Origin: Aquisalimonas sp.
GTDB lineage: Bacteria > Pseudomonadota > Gammaproteobacteria > Nitrococcales > Aquisalimonadaceae
DNA length: 6,557 nt
Assembly: GCA_007127625.1 (NCBI GenBank)
Contig: SKYZ01000382.1
Span: forward strand, 1-6,557
Reading direction: 5' to 3'
A program made the position numbers and the translations under genes. This document shows, in pieces, positions 1 to 4,609 of this stretch. Each line of letters begins with the position of its first letter. The first letter of the stretch is position 1. The notes beneath the pieces were generated by a model. The model saw only the letters and a list, made by a program, of their open reading frames with translations, was not told the DNA's origin and ran no database searches.

Positions 1-665
1 CGGTCCGTGGCGACACCGCAGGCCCGCCCGTTCTCCACCTGGATACCGGTCACCCGGGTCTTCTGGTGGACGTCCACGCCTTCGTTGGCGGCGGCGCGAG
101 CGTAGCCCCAGGCCACGGCGTCGTGGCGCACCACGGCCCCCGGGGCGTGGTACAGCGCGCCCATGACCGGCTGCGAGCCACCGCAGTTCAGATCAATGCC
201 GGGGATGCCGCGGCCCACCGCGTCGCGGTCCACCACCTGGCTGTCCACGTCCAGGTGGCGGTTCACCTCGGCGCGCCAACGCATGGTGCGCATGGCCTCG
301 TCGGAGTGGGCCAGGGTGTAGTGGCCCCGCGTGGAGTAGAACAGGTTGATGTCCAGTTCCTCGGACAGCCCCTGGAACATGCGCACGCTGGCGTCGTAGA
401 AGCGCACGCCCTCCGGCGTCAGGTAGTTGGAGCGAACAATGGTGGTGTTGCGCCCGGTATTGCCGCCGCCGAGGTAACCCTGCTCCAGCACCGCCACGTT
501 GCGAATGCCGTGACGCGTGGCCAGGTAGTAGGCGCAGGCGAGCCCGTGGCCGCCACCGCCGATGATCACCACGTCGTAGCTCTCCCGCAGGTCCGCCGGC
601 TCAGGAAAGAACCGGGGCTCCTTGTGGGCGCCGCGCAGGCCGATCTTGAGAAGCCGCCAGGGCAT
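1..665 (-). CDS. soxB: Sarcosine oxidase subunit beta, N-terminal part (cut by left edge)
   Basis: This is the N-terminal 221 residues of an FAD-dependent oxidoreductase matching the beta subunit of heterotetrameric sarcosine oxidase, which oxidatively demethylates sarcosine to glycine and passes the one-carbon unit to tetrahydrofolate. The protein starts MPWRLLKIGL. A dinucleotide-binding Rossmann motif follows a beta strand at residues 31-41 (DVVIIGGGGHG), then AYYLA, a LEQGYLGGGNTGRN segment around residues 59-71 and TTIVRSNY. The family is about 400 residues long, so roughly half is present. The ATG lies 7 bases after the purU stop, and an AGGTGA Shine-Dalgarno overlaps that stop, so the two genes are co-transcribed. 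In many proteobacteria soxB, soxD, soxA, soxG and purU form one cluster, so soxDAG probably lies beyond the left edge. The name is unrelated to the sulfur-oxidation gene soxB. A related glycine-oxidase-type enzyme is the alternative; the purU neighbour favours sarcosine oxidase. Confidence 0.9.
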   Translation of the reverse strand, partial: MPWRLLKIGLRGAHKEPRFFPEPADLRESYDVVIIGGGGHGLACAYYLATRHGIRNVAVLEQGYLGGGNTGRNTTIVRSNYLTPEGVRFYDASVRMFQGLSEELDINLFYSTRGHYTLAHSDEAMRTMRWRAEVNRHLDVDSQVVDRDAVGRGIPGIDLNCGGSQPVMGALYHAPGAVVRHDAVAWGYARAAANEGVDVHQKTRVTGIQVENGRACGVATD

Positions 666-672
666 GAGTCAC

Positions 673-1530
673 CTATCCGAAGACAATGGTCTTGTTGCCG
701 TGAATGAACACCCGATCCTCCAGGTGGGCGCGCAGACCACGGGCCAGCACGGACTTCTCCACATCGCGCCCCAGCCGGACCATGTCGTCCGTGGTGTTGT
801 GGTGATTCACCCGGATGACGTCCTGCTCGATGATCGGTCCCTGATCCAGATCCGCGGTGGCGTAGTGGCAGGTGGCGCCGATGAGCTTCACACCCCGCTG
901 CGCCGCCTGGTGGTAGGGGCGCGCCCCGACGAACGACGGCAGGAAGCTGTGGTGGATGTTGATGATGCGCCCGTGGTAGCGATCGCACAGGGCCCCGGGC
1001 AGAACCTGCATGTAGCGGGCAAGCACCACGGCGTCGACCCGGTACTCCTCGATCACGGATTCCAGGGCGGCAAAGGCCTGGTCGCGCCCGTCCGCCGGCA
1101 CCGGAATGCAGTGATAGGGGATGCCGTGCCACTCCACGAAGCCGCGCATGTCCTCGTGGTTGGACACCACGCAGGGGATCTCCATGGCCAGCTCACCGCT
1201 GCGCCAGCGGTACAGCAGATCCGACAGGCAGTGGCTCTGGCGGCTGACGCACAGCATCACGCGCCGCGCCACGGCGGTATCGGTGACCGACCAGGTCAGG
1301 CCGAAGCGCTCGGCGAGGGGGGCGACGATGGCCTCCAGGCGCTGCACGTCGCCGCCCAGACTGTCTGCACGCACCTCGTAGCGCATGAAGAACCAGCCGC
1401 TCTCGGCATCGGCGTACTGGTGGGCCTCGGTGATCCAACCACCCTGGCCGGCGATGCCCTGGGTTACCGCGGCAATAATGCCCACGGCGTCGGGGCAGGA
1501 CAGCACCAGTCGGAAGCGGCGCTCACTCAT
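673..1530 (-). CDS. purU: Formyltetrahydrofolate deformylase
   Basis: PurU hydrolyses 10-formyl-tetrahydrofolate to formate and tetrahydrofolate in the cytoplasm. The 285 residues match the usual family length. Residues 1-85 form an ACT-type regulatory domain (FRLVLSCPDAVGIIAAV at the start). Residues 88-285 form the formyltransferase-fold domain, with IPYHCIPV (137-144), INIHHSFLPSF (190-200) and ADLDQGPIIEQD (226-237). By analogy with GAR formyltransferase the catalytic set is Asn191, His193 and Asp229, all present. The ATG is preceded by AAGGAAA five bases upstream. In E. coli PurU supplies formate for purine synthesis and balances folate pools under glycine and methionine control. Here, placed directly upstream of sarcosine oxidase, it more likely recycles folate loaded during sarcosine demethylation. 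The upstream region has a strong sigma-54-type promoter match and inverted repeats, consistent with inducible control. Confidence 0.96.
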   Translation of the reverse strand: MSERRFRLVLSCPDAVGIIAAVTQGIAGQGGWITEAHQYADAESGWFFMRYEVRADSLGGDVQRLEAIVAPLAERFGLTWSVTDTAVARRVMLCVSRQSHCLSDLLYRWRSGELAMEIPCVVSNHEDMRGFVEWHGIPYHCIPVPADGRDQAFAALESVIEEYRVDAVVLARYMQVLPGALCDRYHGRIINIHHSFLPSFVGARPYHQAAQRGVKLIGATCHYATADLDQGPIIEQDVIRVNHHNTTDDMVRLGRDVEKSVLARGLRAHLEDRVFIHGNKTIVFG

Positions 1531-1569
1531 GCATGTTTCCTTAAGAGAAAAATTGTTTCTCCATAAGAA

Positions 1570-1585
1570 TGCAACAAACCTGCCA
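1570..1585 (-). promoter_or_regulatory. Candidate sigma-54 (-24/-12) promoter for purU-soxB
   Basis: On the minus strand the sequence TGGCAGGTTTGTTGCA matches the sigma-54 consensus TGGCACGRNNNTTGCW at every specified position except C to G at position 6 and R to T at position 8. The invariant GG and GC doublets have the required 10-base separation. Transcription would start near 1559, giving a leader of about 29 bases before the purU ATG. A weaker sigma-70 reading overlaps it: TTGATT at 1586-1591, 17 bases, TCTTAT at 1563-1568, with four of six matches in each box. Inverted repeats lie upstream at distances typical of activator sites for sigma-54 promoters. The strand and start are inferred from sequence only. 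Confidence 0.55.
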
Positions 1586-1624
1586 AATCAAGCGACAATC
1601 ACGGTCGCGTTCGGACGATTCAAT

Positions 1625-1645
1625 GAAAGGCCTTTCTGGCCAGAA
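1625..1645. repeat. Two overlapping perfect 12-bp palindromes (operator-like)
   Basis: GAAAGGCCTTTC (1625-1636) and TTCTGGCCAGAA (1634-1645) are both perfect palindromes sharing three bases. They lie about 65-85 bases upstream of the transcription start predicted from the sigma-54-type promoter. Such symmetry is typical of binding sites for dimeric regulators. No regulator can be named from the sequence. Confidence 0.4.
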
Positions 1646-1718
1646 CCTTACAGTCCATTACATGCAATCGCGAGCACCCTGAGGGACTACCGGCGGACGC
1701 TTGCAACGGGATACGCCC

Positions 1719-1752
1719 CCACCAGGGCGCGCCAAAACGGCGCACCCGGTGG
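1719..1752 (-). repeat. 14-bp inverted repeat upstream of purU (activator site or RNA hairpin)
   Basis: On the plus strand the arms are CCACC, a bulged A, then GGGCGCGCC; loop AAAAC; then GGCGCACCC and GGTGG. All 14 pairs form on the minus strand if one G-U wobble is allowed; on the plus strand the same position is a C-A mismatch. The centre is about 177 bases upstream of the sigma-54-predicted start, the distance expected for an enhancer-type activator site. The wobble bias would instead suit a structured RNA transcribed toward purU from a more distant promoter. Neither side has a T-tract, so this is not an ordinary intrinsic terminator. Confidence 0.5.
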
Positions 1753-1794
1753 CAACAACTGCCCCATTTCGGCGCACCCCCGTTCGGCGCTCGC
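1738..1794. repeat. Repeated CGGCGCACCC motifs in the purU-csbD intergenic region
   Basis: CGGCGCACCC occurs identically at 1738-1747 and 1770-1779, 32 bases apart. A related copy, CGGCGCTCGC, begins at 1785. TTCGGCGC recurs at 1768 and 1783, 15 bases apart. The first copy forms the right arm of the 14-bp inverted repeat. The 32-base spacing is about three helical turns, so the copies would lie on the same DNA face, as expected for cooperating regulator sites. The rest of the 391-base gap between purU and the CsbD gene holds another weak stem (1817-1823 with 1844-1850) and no gene I can support. Confidence 0.4.
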
Positions 1795-1921
1795 GGTCTC
1801 AGTGGGCAAGCGCACCGACTCCGGCTGTCCATGCGACTACTCTCGGAGCCTCACCCCGCATCATGGCGTGTTCGTGCCGCGATGCAGCCACCACCACGAA
1901 CCGCACTCCGGATGACACATC

Positions 1922-2131
1922 ATGAACAGAAACCAACTGAAAGGCCGTGCCAATGCGGCCATGGGCAAGATCAAGGAAATCACCGGCAGGCTGACGGGCA
2001 AGGATGCCATGGAGCGTAAGGGCAATGCCGAAAAGCAGGGCGGCAAGGTCGAGGCCGGCTACGGCGATACGAAAGATGACTTCAGCAAGGCCACGAAAAT
2101 GAGCCCGGTGTTCACGCCGCACGGCACCTGA
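1922..2131 (+). CDS. CsbD-family stress response protein
   Basis: This is a 69-residue, highly hydrophilic protein of the CsbD-like family (PF05532). The diagnostic pattern is present: MNRNQLKGRANAAMGKIKEI at the start, TGRLTGKDAMERKGNAEKQGGKVEAGYGD in the middle. Glycine-spaced amphipathic helices repeat as N-Q-x-KG, GK-x-KE-x-TG and KGNAE. There is no signal peptide or membrane segment, so it should be cytoplasmic. CsbD-type proteins are general-stress proteins in Bacillus (sigma-B regulon) and are abundant under stress in many proteobacteria, but their molecular function is unknown. The tail after residue 56 (ATKMSPVFTPHGT) is not typical of the core domain. The Shine-Dalgarno is weak (CCGGATGA, 1908-1914). 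The gene is divergent from purU, and no clear promoter was recognised on this strand. Confidence 0.85.
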   Translation: MNRNQLKGRANAAMGKIKEITGRLTGKDAMERKGNAEKQGGKVEAGYGDTKDDFSKATKMSPVFTPHGT

Positions 2132-2292
2132 ACGTCCGCCGTGGCCGTGAAGCGGTACCGCGGTTTTCGGGCTCAGCCGACCACCATGTGCGCAGCCGTA
2201 CCGACACACCGCCTCGCAGGCAAGTAACGTCAACAGTCACCCGCCAAGCGTATTCCGAGGCGGAAAACGGCGGATCAGCCGTGTGACGTTGA

Positions 2293-2309
2293 CGCCTTCA
2301 AAGAAGGCG
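2293..2309. repeat. Perfect 7-bp hairpin between csbD and the small membrane gene
   Basis: CGCCTTC, loop AAA, GAAGGCG form a perfect stem 35 bases before the small gene. There is no T-tract after it on either strand. It could be a processing or stability structure, or part of the leader of the 24-residue gene. The remainder of 2132-2343 shows no other gene or clear promoter; CGTCAAC at 2228-2234 and GTTGACG at 2288-2294 form a distant inverted pair of uncertain meaning. Confidence 0.35.
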
Positions 2310-2343
2310 AACCGTTGAACTCAGTTACAAGGGAAGCCCTATC

Positions 2344-2418
2344 ATGAATAGCATCATTTACATTGTCGGTTTCATAGTCATTGTGGTGTTCATACTTTCG
2401 TTCCTCGGCCTGAGATAA
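2344..2418 (+). CDS. 24-residue single-helix membrane protein
   Basis: The protein reads MNSIIYIVGFIVIVVFILSF followed by LGLR. Residues 4-22 form one uninterrupted hydrophobic segment long enough to cross the membrane, with a short polar N-terminus and a single arginine at the C-terminus. The Shine-Dalgarno is good (AAGGGAAG, 2329-2336) and lies seven bases before the ATG. The stop is TAA, and a hairpin follows four bases later. The codons are AT-rich relative to the neighbours, as expected for Ile/Val/Phe content. From memory, near-identical short proteins occur as hypotheticals in other proteobacteria, sometimes near stress genes such as csbD; this was not checked. No function is known. 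Its size is below usual gene-calling cutoffs. Confidence 0.7.
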   Translation: MNSIIYIVGFIVIVVFILSFLGLR

Positions 2419-2421
2419 TGC

Positions 2422-2451
2422 GCGACAGCTCTGCTTGAAGAGGGCTGTCGC
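2422..2451 (+). terminator. Stem-loop after the small membrane gene, possible terminator
   Basis: GCGACAGC (2422-2429) pairs perfectly with GCTGTCGC (2444-2451), and TCT/AGA can extend the stem inside. It begins three bases after the TAA of the 24-residue gene. There is no T-run behind it (CGCCATCATCT), so it is at best an atypical or Rho-assisted terminator, or a 3'-end stabilising structure. A second stem, CTCCCG (2461-2466) with CGGGAG (2484-2489), follows closely. Confidence 0.35.
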
Positions 2452-2534
2452 CGCCATCATCTCCCGCCCGACCGAGCGCCGAACGGGAGCTGAGGGAAAA
2501 GAGCGCGCGTCGGGGTCGTCGCGCCGCACGTTAC

Positions 2535-2567
2535 TTGACAATGCCTCTGGCGGTGCGCACTTTGATA
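2535..2567 (+). promoter_or_regulatory. Weak promoter candidate for the selenoprotein operon
   Basis: TTGACA at 2535-2540 is a perfect sigma-70 -35 box. The only reasonable -10 elements downstream, TTTGAT (2561-2566) or TTGATA (2562-2567), are 20-21 bases away, longer than the usual 16-18. Either the spacing is suboptimal or another sigma factor or an activator is used. Downstream, two small GC stems (2580-2593 and 2604-2615) lie in the would-be leader. The second, GGGC-TGCC-GCCC, pairs with most of the GGGG ribosome-binding site of the next gene, so translation could be dampened. Confidence 0.3.
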
Positions 2568-2615
2568 GGGAAAACCTGTCGGGCTTGCGCCCGCGCCTTA
2601 TAGGGGCTGCCGCCC

Positions 2616-4052
2616 ATGTCACTGCCCTCGGACGGGCTGGTTGTAGTCGCCAAGCGCGACTGCCCCACCTGTCGCCTGGTCGAACCGGTCCTGCATGAAC
2701 TCTCCGCGGACGGCACACCGCTTGCCGTCATTGTCCAGGACGATCCCGCATACGCTGCCGATCTTCCCGGCCAGATCCATGACGCCACCCTGGAAACGTC
2801 CTACCGGCTTGGCATCGACATCGTCCCAACGTTGATCCGGATGGCTGGTGGCGCTGAAGTCGAGCGCACCTACGGCTGGCATCGCGACGACTGGCAACGC
2901 ATCGGCGGGCGCGACAACCTGGGAGCGGACTTGCCGCCCATGCGGCCGGGCTGCGGCTCAAGGACCCAGGACCCGGGCGTCGCCGAATCCCTCGCTGTGC
3001 GCTTCGGCAACACCGGTCTCAGTGCCCGCGAGGTGACCATCGGCGACGCCGAGGACCCGGTGGAGGCGTGCTTCGAACGCGGCTGGAGCGATGGCCTGCC
3101 GGTGGTGCCTCCCACCGCGGAGCGGGTGTTGCGCATGCTCCAGGGAACGCAGCGCGACGCCAGCGAAGTCATCGGGCACGTGCCGCCCGACCTGGCTCCA
3201 TGCACGGTGGAGAAAGTCGCAATCAATGCGGTCATGGCGGGCTGCAAGCCCGAATACATGCCGGTGGTCCTTGCCGCGGTGGAGGCGGCGCTGGAGGACG
3301 AATTCGGCATGCACGGCGTGCTGTGCACCACCATGTTCTGCGGCCCCATGGTGGTGGTGAACGGCCCGGTGGCCCGGTCCATCGGCATGAATTCCGGCGT
3401 CAACGCGCTTGGTCAGGGCAATCGTGCCAACGCCACCATCGGCCGCGCACTGCAACTGGTCATCCGCAATGTGGGCGGCGGGCGCCCCGGGGAGATAGAC
3501 CGGGCCGCCCTGGGAACGCCGGGCAAGTACACCTTCTGCTTTGCCGAGGCGGAGGATCCGTGCTGGGAGAGCCTCTCTGTGCAGCGCGGCTTTTCACCGG
3601 ACGCCTCCACTGTCACCCTCTTTGCCGGCGAGGGTGTGCAGACCGTCGTCGATCAGAAGTCCCGTACTCCGGAATCCCTCGCACGAACCTTTGCCGCCTG
3701 CCTGCGCGTGGTCGATCACCCGAAACTGGCAATGGCCGGCGATGCCTTTCTCGTGGTATCACCGGAGCATTGCAACGTGTTCGCGGCGGCGGGCTGGAGC
3801 AAGGCCCGTTTGCTGGAGGAACTCGATCAGCTCCTGCAGTTGCCGGGCGAGGAAATGATCGCCGGCGCGCAGGGGATTGCCGAGGGACTGCCGGCGAAGT
3901 TCGCCGACAAGATGGTGCCCAAGTTCCGGCCGGGCGGGCTGAACATCGTCCGCGTGGGCGGCACCGCCGGCCTGTTTTCTGCTGTCATTGCCGGTTGGGC
4001 TGCATCCGGCCCCACCGGCTCCTCACCCGTTACCAGGGAGATCGGCTCATGA
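2616..4052 (+). CDS. Thioredoxin-like protein with large C-terminal domain, UGSC selenoprotein partner
   Basis: This 478-residue protein has two parts. Residues 1-105 look like a thioredoxin fold: beta strand GLVVVAK, then a CPTC active site at 16-19, a helix, and VPT with a likely cis-proline at 71. Residues 110-478 form a large domain I cannot name. Its features are GCGS (112-115), GWSDGLPVVPPT (156-167), ...GCKPEYMPVV (209-218), CTTMFCGP (237-244), GMNSGVNALGQGNRANATIGR (257-277) and a small-residue C-terminus GGTAGLFSAVIAGW (448-461). There are 12 cysteines and no signal peptide, so it is cytoplasmic. An in-frame TAG at 2601-2603 makes the ATG the earliest start. The stop overlaps the next ATG (ATGA), implying translational coupling and a stoichiometric or functional partnership with the UGSC protein. 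A thiol/selenol redox role is inferred from CPTC and this context only. Confidence 0.75.
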   Translation: MSLPSDGLVVVAKRDCPTCRLVEPVLHELSADGTPLAVIVQDDPAYAADLPGQIHDATLETSYRLGIDIVPTLIRMAGGAEVERTYGWHRDDWQRIGGRDNLGADLPPMRPGCGSRTQDPGVAESLAVRFGNTGLSAREVTIGDAEDPVEACFERGWSDGLPVVPPTAERVLRMLQGTQRDASEVIGHVPPDLAPCTVEKVAINAVMAGCKPEYMPVVLAAVEAALEDEFGMHGVLCTTMFCGPMVVVNGPVARSIGMNSGVNALGQGNRANATIGRALQLVIRNVGGGRPGEIDRAALGTPGKYTFCFAEAEDPCWESLSVQRGFSPDASTVTLFAGEGVQTVVDQKSRTPESLARTFAACLRVVDHPKLAMAGDAFLVVSPEHCNVFAAAGWSKARLLEELDQLLQLPGEEMIAGAQGIAEGLPAKFADKMVPKFRPGGLNIVRVGGTAGLFSAVIAGWAASGPTGSSPVTREIGS

Positions 4053-4582
4053 CCGACCAGATACTGCTTGATCCCACCGCGGAGCGCTCCGCGGCCGAGC
4101 GCCCCAGTGCGCCGCGGCCCACCAGCCTCCACGGCAGGACCGTGGGACTGCTGGATATATCCAAGCCGCGGGGCGACGTGTTCCTCTCGCGCCTGGATGA
4201 ACTGCTCACCGGGCGCGGCGTGAACGTGCGCCATTACCGCAAGCCCACCTTCACCCGGCCCGCGCCCGCCGAGCTGTACCAGCAGCTGACGCGGGAGTGC
4301 GACGTCGTCGTTGAAGGCCTGGCCGACTGAGGCTCCTGCACGTCGTGCTGTACGCATGACATCGCAGACCTTGAAGGTCGAGGCATTCCGGGAGTCGGTG
4401 TTGCCACCACGGAATTCGTTGATGCAGTTACCGCGCAGTCGCGGGCGCTCGGGTTCTCCCCTGCCATGGTGTTCGTGGATCACCCGATCCAGGACCGCCG
4501 TGACGACGAGTTGCGCGCCCTGGCGGACCAGGTGTTCGAGACCATTGTCGAACACCTGGTACAGGACCAGTCTCCGGCCTGA
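4049..4582 (+). CDS. UGSC-family selenoprotein (in-frame UGA = Sec94)
   Basis: Read through one in-frame TGA at 4328-4330, this gene encodes 177 residues with selenocysteine at 94. The context is VVVEGLAD-U-GSCTSCCTHDI, the defining U-G-S-C motif of the UGSC selenoprotein family. Before it are a low-complexity N-terminus (1-28), GRTVGLLDISKPRGDVFLSRL (29-49, a Rossmann-like strand and turn) and a strand ECDVVVEG (83-90). After it come IPGVGVATTEFVDA (113-126), FSPAMVFVDHPIQDR (136-150) and a C-terminal helix (153-172). The tail is clearly coding, so TGA is not the true stop. Cys97, Cys100 and Cys101 follow Sec94 closely, suggesting a selenol/thiol centre. AGGGAG (4035-4040) lies eight bases before the ATG, which overlaps the upstream stop. 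selA begins 27 bases after its TGA stop. The biochemical function is unknown. Automated annotation would probably call only 4049-4330. Confidence 0.9.
4328..4367 (+). promoter_or_regulatory. Bacterial SECIS element directing Sec at UGA
   Basis: Immediately after the TGA, CTGC (4336-4339) pairs with GCAG (4364-4367). A small internal loop separates this from a 7-bp upper stem, GTCGTGC (4342-4348) with GCATGAC (4354-4360), including one G-U pair. The apical loop is TGTAC. Counting the U of UGA as 1, loop G is position 23 and U is 24, the same positions as the SelB-contacting G23 and U24 of the E. coli fdhF SECIS. A bulged U equivalent to fdhF U17 is not evident; U16 is paired. The element lies wholly within coding sequence, as bacterial SECIS elements do. 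Confidence 0.75.
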
Positions 4583-4609
4583 CCGGCTTGCCATTGGCGA
4601 GAGGCGGCC

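Noticed and set aside
66..1566. Long plus-strand open frames of 213 and 314 residues across the soxB-purU region
   Set aside because: They are antisense to two clearly recognisable genes, are rich in His/Val/Ala from reversed GC-rich codons and show no domain.
1844..1854. M-box magnesium riboswitch (GGTGAGGCTCC on the minus strand)
   Set aside because: Only this string resembles the M-box; the rest of the conserved core is absent and purU is not a magnesium transport gene.
1760..1855. Glycine riboswitch on the minus strand (two CGCCGAA strings and a GGACAG)
   Set aside because: The CTCTCAGG-type core is missing and the motif order is wrong. Tempting because purU/sarcosine genes feed glycine, but not supported.
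2152..2171. GCGGTACCGC followed by GGTTTT as a csbD terminator
   Set aside because: The palindrome gives only about three stable pairs with a loop and the T-run is short and interrupted.
3068..4330. A 420-residue plus-strand frame ending at TGA 4330
   Set aside because: Only its end, from ATG 4049, is real (the first part of the UGSC gene). The preceding part is an Arg/Gly-rich shadow of the thioredoxin-like gene.
4328..4330. TGA as a true stop, or a pseudogene/sequencing error
   Set aside because: The frame is kept on both sides, the following residues are GSC as in the family, a SECIS-like stem is in register and selA-selB follow.
4338..4348. GCAC-GTC-GTGC mini-hairpin as the SECIS
   Set aside because: Only four pairs with a 3-base loop, too close to the UGA, and mutually exclusive with the longer, correctly spaced stem.
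4367..4379. GACCT-TGA-AGGTC hairpin as the SECIS
   Set aside because: Its loop is over 40 bases from the UGA, beyond the usual window, and its first base overlaps the lower stem of the better candidate.
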